From an uncultured Rothia sp. (GTDB taxonomy: Bacteria; Actinomycetota; Actinomycetes; Actinomycetales; Micrococcaceae), in the NCBI GenBank assembly GCA_946221065.1, contig CAMIIO010000007.1, positions 69,317 through 133,316 on the forward strand: DNA of 64,000 nucleotides, read 5' to 3'. The notes under the pieces are model-generated. The model was not told the origin of the DNA. It worked only from the letters and a program-made list of their open reading frames with translations, and did not search any database. Within the stretch, counting starts at the first letter, position 1; each line of letters begins with the position of its first letter. Below, one piece after another: positions 52,446-60,365 of this stretch. The translations under genes were made by a program, and so were the position numbers.

Positions 52446-53290
52446 TAAAGACTTCCTCGAAGGGTTGAGAGTATGCGGATGAGTAGAGCGATGCCTACCA
52501 CCAGTAAATAGAGACTAATAAGCATCAGTGCCGACCCTAGTGCCTGATCCATCAAATTAGAACTCAGCATTAGTTCGATGTTAAGCGGAATGGTGCGGGT
52601 TTTGCCCGCGATATTTCCGGCAAAGGTAACGGTGGCGCCATATTCTCCCAGCGCCCGGGCAAAGGAGAGAAGAAAGGCGGTGGCGATTCCCGGAGCCGCC
52701 AGCGGAAGCAGCACCTTACGGGTCACTTCCCCGGCTGTAGCGCCTTCCACCACGGCAAGTTCTTCGTACTCTCGGGGAATAGCGCGGAGAGTGGTAACGG
52801 CGGTGGCAACGAAGAAGGGTAAGCCCACAAAGATTTGTGCGAGAATCACCGCCACGGGAGTAAATGGAATGTTCACTCCCCAATCGTGCAGAAACTCACC
52901 GATCATCCCTCTCCTCCCCCAGAAGAAAGTCAGCGCCAAACCAGAAACCACCGGAGACATAATAATAGGGGTGTACAGCAGTCCGTAGAGAATACTGCCC
53001 GCCCGTTGCCAGCGGCTTCGAGCGACGACGGCAGATAACACCAGCGACATAGGCAACCCCAGCAACCCGCAACACAGCGTAGAAATCAGAGCCGTACTCA
53101 CCGAAAGCCGAGTTGCCTCCCACACTTGGGGATCGCCCATCAACACTCCCACATCCGCCCAGGGGATATTAATTCCTAGCGCACAGAGCGGGCCGATAAT
53201 CAGTATCCCTCCCACCACAGCGGGAAGAGTAAAGATCATCGGCACGCTGGTAAAAAGCGAACCGGTGGCACGCTTCTGCTTATGCACCAT
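52445..53290 (-). CDS. modB: Molybdate ABC transporter permease
   Basis: Membrane channel of the molybdate importer. The 281 residues have about six hydrophobic segments, start MVHKQKRATGSLFTSVPMIF, and carry the ModB text GRRGMIGEFLHDWG and the cytoplasmic EAA-type loop PREYEELAVVEGATAGEVTR, followed by FARALGEYGATVTFAGN. The start at 53290 lies 11 nt below modA; the frame to 53368 would overlap modA. No modC follows: the next gene is moeA. Confidence 0.94.
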   Translation of the reverse strand: MVHKQKRATGSLFTSVPMIFTLPAVVGGILIIGPLCALGINIPWADVGVLMGDPQVWEATRLSVSTALISTLCCGLLGLPMSLVLSAVVARSRWQRAGSILYGLLYTPIIMSPVVSGLALTFFWGRRGMIGEFLHDWGVNIPFTPVAVILAQIFVGLPFFVATAVTTLRAIPREYEELAVVEGATAGEVTRKVLLPLAAPGIATAFLLSFARALGEYGATVTFAGNIAGKTRTIPLNIELMLSSNLMDQALGSALMLISLYLLVVGIALLIRILSTLRGSL

Positions 53291-53301
53291 GGGAGAAAAC
53301 C

Positions 53302-54111
53302 CTATGATTGAGCGGGCATAAAGTGGAACTTCTTCAAAATATTCTGAGCCTCGCTTCCGCTGAGCCACTGAGCAAACTCTTTGGCGGCTTCACTCTTTTC
53401 CCCTTGCTCGGTCAGCGCCATTGGATAACGGTTATGTTCCAGTCCGGGAAGCTCAATGACCGTAATATCCTGCTGGGATTTAAGAGTCTCGGCATCGGTA
53501 GAGTAGATAAATCCGGCGTCCACAGCACCGGAGGCAACCTTAGTAGACACATCGGAGACGTTTTTCTCTTCCGTAGCATTACCCAGAGTTAGTTTCTCGC
53601 GGTCAAGCTCCTTGTGAGCGAGTGCGCCGCAGGGCACCTCTTCGGCACAAATAGCGGTGGTCACAGAATCTTTTGCCACGTCCTTGGCCGAGGTAATCTC
53701 GGCGGGGTTGCCATCAGCGGTAGCTAGAACCAAGGTATTTGAAGCGATGACGGTAGGCTCGGCATTTTTCAGCTCAGCAACTTTCTCGCGTGCGGAATCC
53801 ATGGTGCGCTGATCTGCGGTAACCAAAATATCGGCGGCAGCGCCCTGGTCAATCTGTTGCACCAGCTTAGAAGAACCGGCGTAGTTAAAGGTAATGTCCA
53901 CGCCCTCGTGCGAGCGCTCAAATGCTTTTTCTAGTTCTGCACCGGCACCATTGAGCGATGCCGCCGCAAAAACCGTGACCGTACTAGCCTCCGCGGAGAC
54001 AGAAGAGCTCGCTGGGGAAGATTCACCAATCGATGACCCGCACCCGCTCAGCCCAGGAGCTACAGCAAGGGCTCCAGCGACAAGCGCGGAGGGAATCATT
54101 TGACGGTTCAC
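53302..54111 (-). CDS. modA: Molybdate-binding lipoprotein
   Basis: Captures molybdate outside the cell for ModB. The GTG start at 54111 has AGGAG 6 nt upstream. A signal peptide with lipobox LSGC (Cys24) shows membrane anchoring by lipid. The mature part has the ModA text TVFAAASLNGAGAELEKAFE, FNYAGSSKLVQQIDQGAAAD, DILVTADQRTM and GAVDAGFIYSTDAE. The length, 269 residues, is normal. First gene of the minus-strand cofactor operon, divergent from moaA. Confidence 0.95.
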   Translation of the reverse strand: MNRQMIPSALVAGALAVAPGLSGCGSSIGESSPASSSVSAEASTVTVFAAASLNGAGAELEKAFERSHEGVDITFNYAGSSKLVQQIDQGAAADILVTADQRTMDSAREKVAELKNAEPTVIASNTLVLATADGNPAEITSAKDVAKDSVTTAICAEEVPCGALAHKELDREKLTLGNATEEKNVSDVSTKVASGAVDAGFIYSTDAETLKSQQDITVIELPGLEHNRYPMALTEQGEKSEAAKEFAQWLSGSEAQNILKKFHFMPAQS

Positions 54112-54218
54112 AGCGTTCTCCTAAAAGATACGGTTCGAAAGTTTGTTGGTGGGTACACTCACAAAAACTCGGCTAAGGTAAATACTATCGTTAGATACCA
54201 ATTTTAGGGGAGGTGAAG
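54112..54218. promoter_or_regulatory. Divergent promoter region modA / moaA
   Basis: 107 nt between two operons that diverge, so it must hold both promoters. An inverted repeat TATC-GTTA-GATA is at 54186..54197, 22 nt before the moaA start, a good place for a repressor. No match to the E. coli ModE site was seen, and no long leader is available for a molybdenum cofactor riboswitch. Confidence 0.45.
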
Positions 54219-55421
54219 GTGTCGCACGATTCATCCGCACCAGCGCACCAGGCTCAGGTGAATTCCACTAAGGGGTACGCTCAGCCTGCCACGCCCACGC
54301 CGTCGAGTTCCGCCGTCATGATTTCCGGTGCAACGTTACCCGTGCATTCGGCACCGGCAAGCTTGCCCCACGATGTTCCCAATTCGGGGCCGCTACTCGA
54401 TCAGTGGGGACGCGCCGCCACCGATCTGCGCATCTCACTTACCGATAAATGTAACCTGCGGTGCCAATACTGCATGCCCGCTGAAGGACTGGAGTGGCTT
54501 CCACAGAGTAACCTACTTTCCGCCGCGGAGGTACGCCGCCTGGTCAATATTGCGGTACACCATATGGGGATTGAGGAAGTCCGCTTTACCGGCGGAGAGC
54601 CGCTCTTGCGAAAAGACTTAGCAGAAATTATTGGTTCGGTACACGCCGATCACCCTCGGCTACCCATCTCCATTACCACTAACGGGTTGGGGCTGGATAA
54701 GCACGCCGAAAAACTCATAGCCGCCGGGCTCGAACGTATTAACGTTTCCCTGGATAGCATTTGCCCCGAGACTTTTGCAGAGCTTACCCGCCGCGATCGC
54801 CTACACGATGTGTTGCAAGGGATTGACGCCGCTGCTCGGGCAGGGCTCTCCCCCATCAAAATTAATGCCGTCCTCATGCCCGGCATCAACGATGACCAGG
54901 CGGTGGAACTCCTCCAGTGGGCACTGCGCGAAGGCTACCAACTCCGATTCATTGAACAGATGCCGCTCGACGCCGATCAGCAGTGGTCGAAGGAACGCAC
55001 CATCACCGCAGCCCAGATTCGCGAGCAACTAGAGGGCTCCTTTGTGCTTCACCAAGAGCCAGGACCCCGAGGTTCCGCCCCCGCCGCCCTCTGGGATGTC
55101 TACCCACTCGGCACCGAGAGCTTCGATTCCGCACACAAGCTGGGAACCGTGGGAATTATCGCCTCCGTAACCGAACCCTTCTGCCATACCTGTACTCGAA
55201 CCCGGCTCACCGCCGACGGAAAAATTCGCTCCTGCCTCTTCTCCGCCGTCGAAACAGATGTGCTGGAGCTACTCCGCTCGGACGCTAGCGATGAGGATAT
55301 TGCCCTGCGCTGGCGCGAAGCGATGTGGGCAAAGCCCGCTGCTCACGGTAAAAATAGTGCAGGATTCGACACCACAGACTTTGTTCGCCCCACTCGCTCA
55401 ATGAGCGCTATTGGAGGATAA
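54219..55421 (+). CDS. moaA: GTP 3',8-cyclase MoaA
   Basis: Radical SAM enzyme for the first step of molybdenum cofactor synthesis. Cys78, Cys82 and Cys85 (CNLRCQYC) bind the SAM cluster, the C-terminal cluster is CHTCTRTRLTADGKIRSC, and the protein ends in the required Gly-Gly (SAIGG). The GTG at 54219 has GGGGAGG 5 nt upstream; a GTG two codons earlier sits too close to it. About 55 Ala/Pro/Ser-rich residues precede the core, longer than usual. First gene of moaA-moaD-mobA-moeA. Confidence 0.96.
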   Translation: MSHDSSAPAHQAQVNSTKGYAQPATPTPSSSAVMISGATLPVHSAPASLPHDVPNSGPLLDQWGRAATDLRISLTDKCNLRCQYCMPAEGLEWLPQSNLLSAAEVRRLVNIAVHHMGIEEVRFTGGEPLLRKDLAEIIGSVHADHPRLPISITTNGLGLDKHAEKLIAAGLERINVSLDSICPETFAELTRRDRLHDVLQGIDAAARAGLSPIKINAVLMPGINDDQAVELLQWALREGYQLRFIEQMPLDADQQWSKERTITAAQIREQLEGSFVLHQEPGPRGSAPAALWDVYPLGTESFDSAHKLGTVGIIASVTEPFCHTCTRTRLTADGKIRSCLFSAVETDVLELLRSDASDEDIALRWREAMWAKPAAHGKNSAGFDTTDFVRPTRSMSAIGG

Positions 55422-55426
55422 GCTTC

Positions 55427-55702
55427 GTGCAGATTAACTTTTTTGCTGCGGCTCGTGCCGCCGCCGGTATAGCCGGCGAAACCGTGCAACTTACCGATAT
55501 TTCAGCGGATCAATCCCCTACCCTGGCTCAACTTATCGACTTCCTTACAACCCGCCATACCGGAACCACCGCCGCGGGAATGCCCTTTGCTCAGGTGCTT
55601 CAGCAGTGCTCCTTTCTCATCGACGGCGTCCGTAGCGATCCCGATGCCCCGCTCAACGCGACCAGCCGAGTAGATGTGCTCCCGCCCTTTGCCGGAGGAT
55701 AG
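55427..55702 (+). CDS. moaD: Molybdopterin synthase sulfur carrier subunit
   Basis: Ubiquitin-like sulfur carrier that forms a thiocarboxylate at its C-terminus. The 91 residues start MQINFFAAARAAAGIAGET and end VDVLPPFAGG with the needed Gly-Gly. GTG start, with GGAGG 9 nt upstream inside the end of moaA; 5 nt separate the two genes. It is activated by the MoeZ-type protein and works with MoaE, both encoded on the divergent operon. Confidence 0.95.
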   Translation: MQINFFAAARAAAGIAGETVQLTDISADQSPTLAQLIDFLTTRHTGTTAAGMPFAQVLQQCSFLIDGVRSDPDAPLNATSRVDVLPPFAGG

Positions 55703-55706
55703 CGCC

Positions 55707-56315
55707 GTGACACCTACCCTAGATTTTGCCGCACTCATTCTTGCCGGAGGAAGATCCAGCAGGTTAGGAGGCACACCCAAGGCACTCCTCTCCAACGGGC
55801 AGACAACGTTACTGCACCAGGCGCTAGAATCAGCTCGTCAAGCCACCGCTACCGTTGTTGTGGGTCCGAGTACCCTGCCCGTTCCTGCCAAGGTACTGCT
55901 CACCCGCGAAGATCCGCCATTTTCCGGGCCAGCCGCGGGAATATCCGCCGGGCTCGACGCGCTAGCCAGCGCCCACCTGCACCCACAATGGGTTCTGCTC
56001 TTAGCGGTTGACATGCCAGGGTGCGCCCCTGCCGTGCAGACTCTGCTTAACGCCGTATCTCGTGCCTCTTCTGCAACTCAGGGATTCATGGGAGTAAGCG
56101 CGGGGATCCAACAACCCTTAGCTGGAATCTATCGCTACCAACCGCTTCAAGAGGTTTTCTCGCAAGATACCGCCAACCAGTCGGTTCGGAAATTCCTCAA
56201 CCAGCTCTCCCCCCTACCTTGCGAGCTACCCGATCACTCCACCGCCGACGTCGATACCTGGGACGCCGCACGCGAACTTGGATTCACACGCCCCACCACT
56301 CCAACCACGGATTAA
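55707..56315 (+). CDS. mobA: Molybdenum cofactor guanylyltransferase
   Basis: Adds GMP to the cofactor to give the MGD form that nitrate reductase needs. The 202 residues have the nucleotidyltransferase motif AALILAGGRSSRLGGTPKAL, then FSGPAAGISAGLDAL and LLLAVDMPGC. The GTG at 55707 has GGAGG 8 nt upstream and gives the standard N-terminus; the frame from 55674 would overlap moaD. It is 4 nt from the next gene. Confidence 0.92.
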   Translation: MTPTLDFAALILAGGRSSRLGGTPKALLSNGQTTLLHQALESARQATATVVVGPSTLPVPAKVLLTREDPPFSGPAAGISAGLDALASAHLHPQWVLLLAVDMPGCAPAVQTLLNAVSRASSATQGFMGVSAGIQQPLAGIYRYQPLQEVFSQDTANQSVRKFLNQLSPLPCELPDHSTADVDTWDAARELGFTRPTTPTTD

Positions 56316-56319
56316 CGCT

Positions 56320-57528
56320 ATGCACCACTTACGCTGGGAAGATGCCCTCACCACCATGTACCGCGCCGGTTACTCTTCCACCCCGGCTACCCGTATTGCC
56401 GACCTAGGGTGCTGTATCGGAACCGTTCTAGCAGAAGACGTGTACTCTCCCATGCCTCTACCCCACTACGATTCCTCGGCAATGGACGGTTACGCAGTGA
56501 GCGGTCAAGGCCCCTGGAGACTCCTCACCCAGGAATTTTTACCGCAGCAGAACCGTCACCGAGAGACCCTTACTCTTGCCGATGGGCAGGCAACCCCGAT
56601 ACTAACCGGAGGACTAATTCCCCAAGGAACCACCGCTATTGTTCGCCAGGAAAACGCGCGTCATGAAACACACAACGGCGTCCCGTACATTGTCTCTTCG
56701 CCAGAGTCTCCGGCACCGGGAGCAGACATCCGCCGCACCGGAGAAGAACTCCCTCGGGGAGCCACGCTGGTTACAGCAGGAACCCGCCTCACCTCCCGGC
56801 ACATTGCGCTGCTCGCCGTCAGCGGTATCGACTTTTTAGAAATCCTGCAACCACCCAAGGTGGCGCTAGCTTTCACAGGTAACGAAGTGATTACCAGCGG
56901 TATCCCGGCGCCCGGAGAAGTGCGCGATGCGTATTCGCTTCATTTTCCCTGGCTGATTCAACGCATGGGTGCTCATCTCTACTCAACGGAGCGTCTTCAC
57001 GATAGCCCCACCGAACTTCATACCTGGCTCGATTCTCCGCGCACCGCTGATGCCCAGGTACTCATTCTCACCGGTGGATCATCCACTTCCGAAGTAGACT
57101 TCGTGCGCACGGTTCTTACTGAACGCGGCGCCAGCTACCTCTTCCCCGCCGTTGCCGTGCGTCCAGGACATCCCTGCCTCGCAGCACAGCTACCCGACGG
57201 GCGCATTGTCCTGGGCCTGCCCGGCAACCCGCTAGCCGCGCACGTTTCCCTCTACTCTTACCTACCGCATTACATTACCGGATACCTCGACCAAGAGCCC
57301 CCACAGCTTCTTACCGCCACCGCAACCAACACTGTTCCTTCGTTTAAGAAAAACGATGTGCGGCTTATTCCCGCCAGCTATTCCGGCGGTAAAGCCACAG
57401 TGGTGCTCAAGCATGCCCAATCGCATATGCTCTCTGCCCTGGCTCAAGCCAACACACTAGCGGTTATCCCGCCCGACGGCGTTGCCCCCGGTAGCAGGAT
57501 CAAGTTACTTTCTCTACCCAGCGAATAA
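56320..57528 (+). CDS. moeA: Molybdopterin molybdenumtransferase (MoeA), copy 2
   Basis: Second MoeA-family protein, 402 residues, with DSSAMDGYAVSGQGPW, ILTGGLIPQGTTAIVRQE, LAFTGNEVITSG, LILTGGSSTSEVDFV and VLGLPGNPLAAHVSLYSYL. It is clearly diverged from copy 1, including GGSSTSEVDF where copy 1 has GGISHGKFEV. The ATG at 56320 lies 4 nt after mobA; its ribosome site is weak, so coupling is likely. Duplicate MoeA proteins occur in actinobacteria; a split of tasks is possible but not shown. Confidence 0.93.
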   Translation: MHHLRWEDALTTMYRAGYSSTPATRIADLGCCIGTVLAEDVYSPMPLPHYDSSAMDGYAVSGQGPWRLLTQEFLPQQNRHRETLTLADGQATPILTGGLIPQGTTAIVRQENARHETHNGVPYIVSSPESPAPGADIRRTGEELPRGATLVTAGTRLTSRHIALLAVSGIDFLEILQPPKVALAFTGNEVITSGIPAPGEVRDAYSLHFPWLIQRMGAHLYSTERLHDSPTELHTWLDSPRTADAQVLILTGGSSTSEVDFVRTVLTERGASYLFPAVAVRPGHPCLAAQLPDGRIVLGLPGNPLAAHVSLYSYLPHYITGYLDQEPPQLLTATATNTVPSFKKNDVRLIPASYSGGKATVVLKHAQSHMLSALAQANTLAVIPPDGVAPGSRIKLLSLPSE

Positions 57529-57530
57529 GA

Positions 57531-57562
57531 AATGCGCCGCGAACCTTTGTTCGCGGCGCATT
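57531..57562. terminator. Bidirectional terminator between moeA and the acetyltransferase gene
   Basis: Perfect 14-bp stem AATGCGCCGCGAAC/GTTCGCGGCGCATT with loop CTTT. It lies 3 nt after the moeA stop and 35 nt from the end of the converging gene. The minus side continues TTCTTATTC; the plus side has no T run. Confidence 0.8.
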
Positions 57563-57596
57563 CACAGATGGGGAAAATTGGGGGGAAGTATAAGCC

Positions 57597-58241
57597 CTAG
57601 GGTTGCTTAGGCGCTAATTTGAGATCGCTCTGGCTCTTCTTTGGCGGTAGCCACATACCCACCGCTGGCTTACCGCCTTTGAACTCACCCAGTTCAACAA
57701 AACCCATTCGCTGATAGAGTGCCGCGCTACGGAGCGTGGAAGCTTCCAGATATGCCGGAGTATTGTTAAGCCGTTCTTTGCGGAACTTAATAAGCTCCCC
57801 ACCCACGCCATGAGAACGAGCATCCTCATGTACACCGATAGTGTACAGGTACCAGTGGTCAAATTTTGGACGTGCGGCAAGCAATCGTAGTTCTGTAACG
57901 ATTCCTCGAATAAAAGATCCTCCAAGAATTTTTGCGTATTCCGGTAAAGAACGAATATCTCGCAGAACGCTTCCTTTTTGTGCCTCCGGCCCAATCCATA
58001 GGGCTGCCCCCAGAATTTTGCCATCGTCAGTTTCCGCTAAATCAATGGCTCCGTGTGGTCCGTACGTTGTCTCAATCTGAAAGCGAAAAAGCTCTTTCAA
58101 GCGTTGAGTTTTATGTGCGCCACCCACGGCCATACTCATCACCGGGTCTGCGGCGAATGCGTCTGCCATCGAATCAATCACTGCCTCAAAATCGGCAGGG
58201 TGCGCTTCGCGCACAGTAAATTTCAGTGTGTTGTCGGTCAT
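57597..58241 (-). CDS. GNAT-family N-acetyltransferase
   Basis: A 214-residue protein with the acetyl-CoA fold. Visible motifs are VREAHPADFEAVIDSMADAF at the start, the strand YLYTIGVHEDARSHGVGGEL (the R-x-x-G-x-G/A acetyl-CoA loop is here ARSHGVGGEL) and EASTLRSAALYQRMGFVELG, the C-terminal signature. The substrate is not known. It converges on the cofactor operon and is separate from crr (gap 184 nt with two terminators). No partner gene gives a hint of function. Confidence 0.85.
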   Translation of the reverse strand: MTDNTLKFTVREAHPADFEAVIDSMADAFAADPVMSMAVGGAHKTQRLKELFRFQIETTYGPHGAIDLAETDDGKILGAALWIGPEAQKGSVLRDIRSLPEYAKILGGSFIRGIVTELRLLAARPKFDHWYLYTIGVHEDARSHGVGGELIKFRKERLNNTPAYLEASTLRSAALYQRMGFVELGEFKGGKPAVGMWLPPKKSQSDLKLAPKQP

Positions 58242-58376
58242 CTCCTAAATTCCCTCCATAGTGCATAAAGCTATGCTTATTCTTGCATTTATGGGGAGAA
58301 AAAACGTGTTAAAGCTATAGTCCAACACGGCGTATTTTTCAGGAATTTTTCAGTAAGTTCTATTATTAAACAGTAT

Positions 58377-58405
58377 GGCTCGGAGGTGTTTAAAAACTCC
58401 GAGCC
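58377..58405 (-). terminator. GC-rich terminator after crr
   Basis: GGCTCGGAG (58377..58385) pairs with CTCCGAGCC (58397..58405), extended outward by TA pairs. On the minus strand it continues ATACTGTTTAATAATAG. It is the second of two hairpins in tandem after the gene. Confidence 0.7.
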
Positions 58406-58413
58406 GTATAGAA

Positions 58414-58440
58414 AAAATTTCAAGTTTAACTTGAAATTTT
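58414..58440 (-). terminator. AT-rich 13-bp inverted repeat over the crr stop codon
   Basis: AAAATTTCAAGTT, T, AACTTGAAATTTT: perfect arms around one base. The crr stop codon (58426..58428) is at the centre. The minus strand then runs ATTTTTTC, a T run typical of a terminator. The stem is AT-rich, so it may be weak alone. Confidence 0.6.
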
Positions 58441-59010
58441 CTGCGAAGTTTGCAGTAGCGCATCACCGGCATTAACCGTTGCACCAGAGACTACCCCGGG
58501 AGAAAAAACAATCTCCGCATTCAAATCCTTTGCATTAGTGATTACCATGGGGGTGACTAATGGATAGCCCGCTTCAGCGATACCTGCAATATCAAATTCC
58601 ACTAACGTATCGCCGCATTTGACTTCCTGCCCCTTCTCCACCACGGGATTAAAGAACTTGCCATCTAGCTCCACTGTGTCGAAGCCCACGTGAATCAGCA
58701 CCTCCACCCCATCTTCTAGCCGCAATCCAATAGCGTGACCGGTGGGGAAAGCCACCGTCACCGTCCCATCGGCAGGTGCTACCAATTTTCCTTCCACAGG
58801 ATTCAGCGCCACGCCAGGGCCTAATGCGCCCGAGGCAAAGGTCTGATCAGCCACATCTTTAAGTTCCAGCACGGTGCCGCTGAGGGGAGCGAAAAGCTCA
58901 ACCTCGGGAAATTCTCTGCTATCCGCCGTAGCAAGGCTCGCATTTTTTGCAGATTCTAGCTGGTGTTTATCTTTAGAGAACAGTCGTTCGGCAACCGATT
59001 TGAAGCTCAT
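58426..59010 (-). CDS. crr: PTS glucose-type EIIA component
   Basis: Soluble phosphocarrier that takes phosphate from HPr and passes it to a sugar-specific EIIB, and in many bacteria also signals carbon supply. The 194 residues show the EIIA-Glc core VELFAPLSGTVLELKDVAD, KLVAPADGTVTVAFPTGHAI and the active-site VEVLIHVGFDTVEL, with His92 and His107. AGGAG lies 5 nt before the ATG at 59010. It stands alone: no EIIBC or other PTS gene is in the window. A small hairpin with a T6 run lies in its leader. Confidence 0.94.
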   Translation of the reverse strand: MSFKSVAERLFSKDKHQLESAKNASLATADSREFPEVELFAPLSGTVLELKDVADQTFASGALGPGVALNPVEGKLVAPADGTVTVAFPTGHAIGLRLEDGVEVLIHVGFDTVELDGKFFNPVVEKGQEVKCGDTLVEFDIAGIAEAGYPLVTPMVITNAKDLNAEIVFSPGVVSGATVNAGDALLQTSQKISS

Positions 59011-59021
59011 CTTCACTCCTG

Positions 59022-59047
59022 AAAAAACGTACCCCATCTTCGGTACG
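59022..59047 (-). promoter_or_regulatory. Attenuator-like hairpin in the crr leader
   Basis: On the minus strand CGTACC-GAAGATGG-GGTACG is followed directly by TTTTTT and then the AGGAG of crr. This has the form of a small intrinsic terminator before the gene. A TATATA just upstream (59050..59055) could be a -10, in which case the first arm would be cut and the hairpin could not form. Confidence 0.4.
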
Positions 59048-59255
59048 CATATATATTGGTTTGACTCTTAGTTATGCACCCTACCCGAGAAGAGGGGCAG
59101 AGAAGAAATCGTTTTCATATCTTCGTCTTCACCTATCTTTTCTTCCGATACAACTCCATTCTTGTTCGCATTCCATGTTCTGGGGAAGGCATAGCGCAAG
59201 AATGCGGGATGTGAGCAAGGAATCTACCACTTATCCCGCGAAAGACTTTTAAAAG
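59048..59255. other. Non-coding gap upstream of crr
   Basis: About 200 nt between the rplL terminator and the crr leader. No gene or repeat seen. It should hold the crr promoter; TATATAT near 59050 is the best -10 candidate, but no good -35 was found. Confidence 0.35.
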
Positions 59256-59293
59256 CCGCAGGGCGACACCGAATAAACGGTGCCGCCCTGCGG
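59256..59293 (-). terminator. Intrinsic terminator after rplL
   Basis: CCGCAGGGCGACACCG pairs with CGGTGCCGCCCTGCGG (one plus A/C mispair is U/G on the minus RNA), loop AATAAA. The minus strand continues CTTTTAAAAG. It ends the rplJL unit, 27 nt after the stop. Confidence 0.88.
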
Positions 59294-59319
59294 TACAAAG
59301 ACTATCGATAAGAATCGAA

Positions 59320-59697
59320 TTACTTAAGGGTAACGGTTGCGCCTGCGCCCTCGAGCTGCTCTTTAGCCTTCTCAGCGTCTTCCTTGGAAGCGCCTTCAAG
59401 AACAGCCTTAGGAGCTGAGTCAACGAGGTCCTTAGCTTCCTTGAGGCCGAGGGAAGTCAATGCGCGAACTTCCTTAATCACTGCAATCTTCTTGTCGCCA
59501 GCAGATTCGAGGATAACATCGAATTCGCTCTGCTCTTCAGCTGCTGCTGCGTCGCCGCCAGCTGCGCCTGCAACTGCAACGGGAGCTGCTGCGGTTACGT
59601 CGAACTCTTCTTCGAATGCCTTAACAAATTCAGAAACCTCAACGAGGGAGAGTTCCTTGAATGCTTCAATGAGTTCTTCGATGGAAAGCTTAGCCAT
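59320..59697 (-). CDS. rplL: 50S ribosomal protein L7/L12
   Basis: Stalk protein that recruits translation GTPases. The 125 residues have the N-terminal dimer part (MAKLSIEELIEAFKELSLVE), an Ala/Gly hinge (APVAVAGAAGGDAAAAEE) and the C-terminal domain with KKIAVIKEVRALTSLGLKEA and KDLVDSAPKAVLEGASKEDA. It follows rplJ after 119 nt. In many bacteria rpoB comes next; here a terminator and crr do. Confidence 0.98.
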   Translation of the reverse strand: MAKLSIEELIEAFKELSLVEVSEFVKAFEEEFDVTAAAPVAVAGAAGGDAAAAEEQSEFDVILESAGDKKIAVIKEVRALTSLGLKEAKDLVDSAPKAVLEGASKEDAEKAKEQLEGAGATVTLK

Positions 59698-59816
59698 GAT
59701 TTGGCTCCTTCTTGATCAGGTGTAGGAATGCTTCCTACATATGAAATCTATGGGTTGTGCCCGTCTGCTCAACGAGCTAACTGAAATATCAGTGGTAAGT
59801 AACTCCTTGACGGAAA

Positions 59817-60365
59817 TTACTCGGACTCTGCGGGAGCTTCTGCTTCTGCCGGAGCCTCTTCTGCTGCTGCAGGAGCACCCTCTGATTCTTCGAGCTTGAT
59901 GCGCAGTGCGTCCACGGTGCGTGCAATCTTTGCAAGCGCACCCTTGGCACCACCGGCAACCTTGGCAAGCAGAACTTCGCGAGACTCGAGGCTCGCAAAC
60001 TTGTTAATACCAGCCTCATCCAGAGCTTCACCTTCGTAGAAGCCGCTCTTGATGACGAGCTGGGGGTTTTCCTTGGCGAAGTCACGCAGTGCCTTGGCAG
60101 CGTCAATCATTTCACCGTTGATGAATGCAATTGCGCTAGGACCTGCGAGCTGACCCTCGAATGCTTCGATGCCAGCTTCCTCAGCTGCGATACCAGCTAG
60201 GGTGTTCTTCACCACGGCATATTCGGTCTCTGCACCGAGTGCACGGCGAAGCTCCTTGAGCTTTGCCACAGAGAGACCACGATACTCAGTGAGGATAACT
60301 GCGTTCGAGCCTTCAAAGCGTTCTTTGAGCTCGGAAACAGCAGCGATCTTTTCCTGTGTCGCCAT
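59817..60365 (-). CDS. rplJ: 50S ribosomal protein L10
   Basis: Base of the L7/L12 stalk, and in studied bacteria a repressor of its own mRNA. The 182 residues include VSELKERFEGSNAVILTEYR, GLSVAKLKELRRALGAETEY and VVKNTLAGIAAEEAG, and end in an Ala/Glu-rich tail. The family length is about 165 to 180. The gene has a leader of about 200 nt with an intrinsic terminator in it. Confidence 0.98.
   Translation of the reverse strand: MATQEKIAAVSELKERFEGSNAVILTEYRGLSVAKLKELRRALGAETEYAVVKNTLAGIAAEEAGIEAFEGQLAGPSAIAFINGEMIDAAKALRDFAKENPQLVIKSGFYEGEALDEAGINKFASLESREVLLAKVAGGAKGALAKIARTVDALRIKLEESEGAPAAAEEAPAEAEAPAESE

Noticed and set aside
54112..54218. Molybdenum cofactor riboswitch before moaA
   Set aside because: The gap is only 107 nt and shared with modA; the conserved multi-stem structure cannot fit and was not seen.
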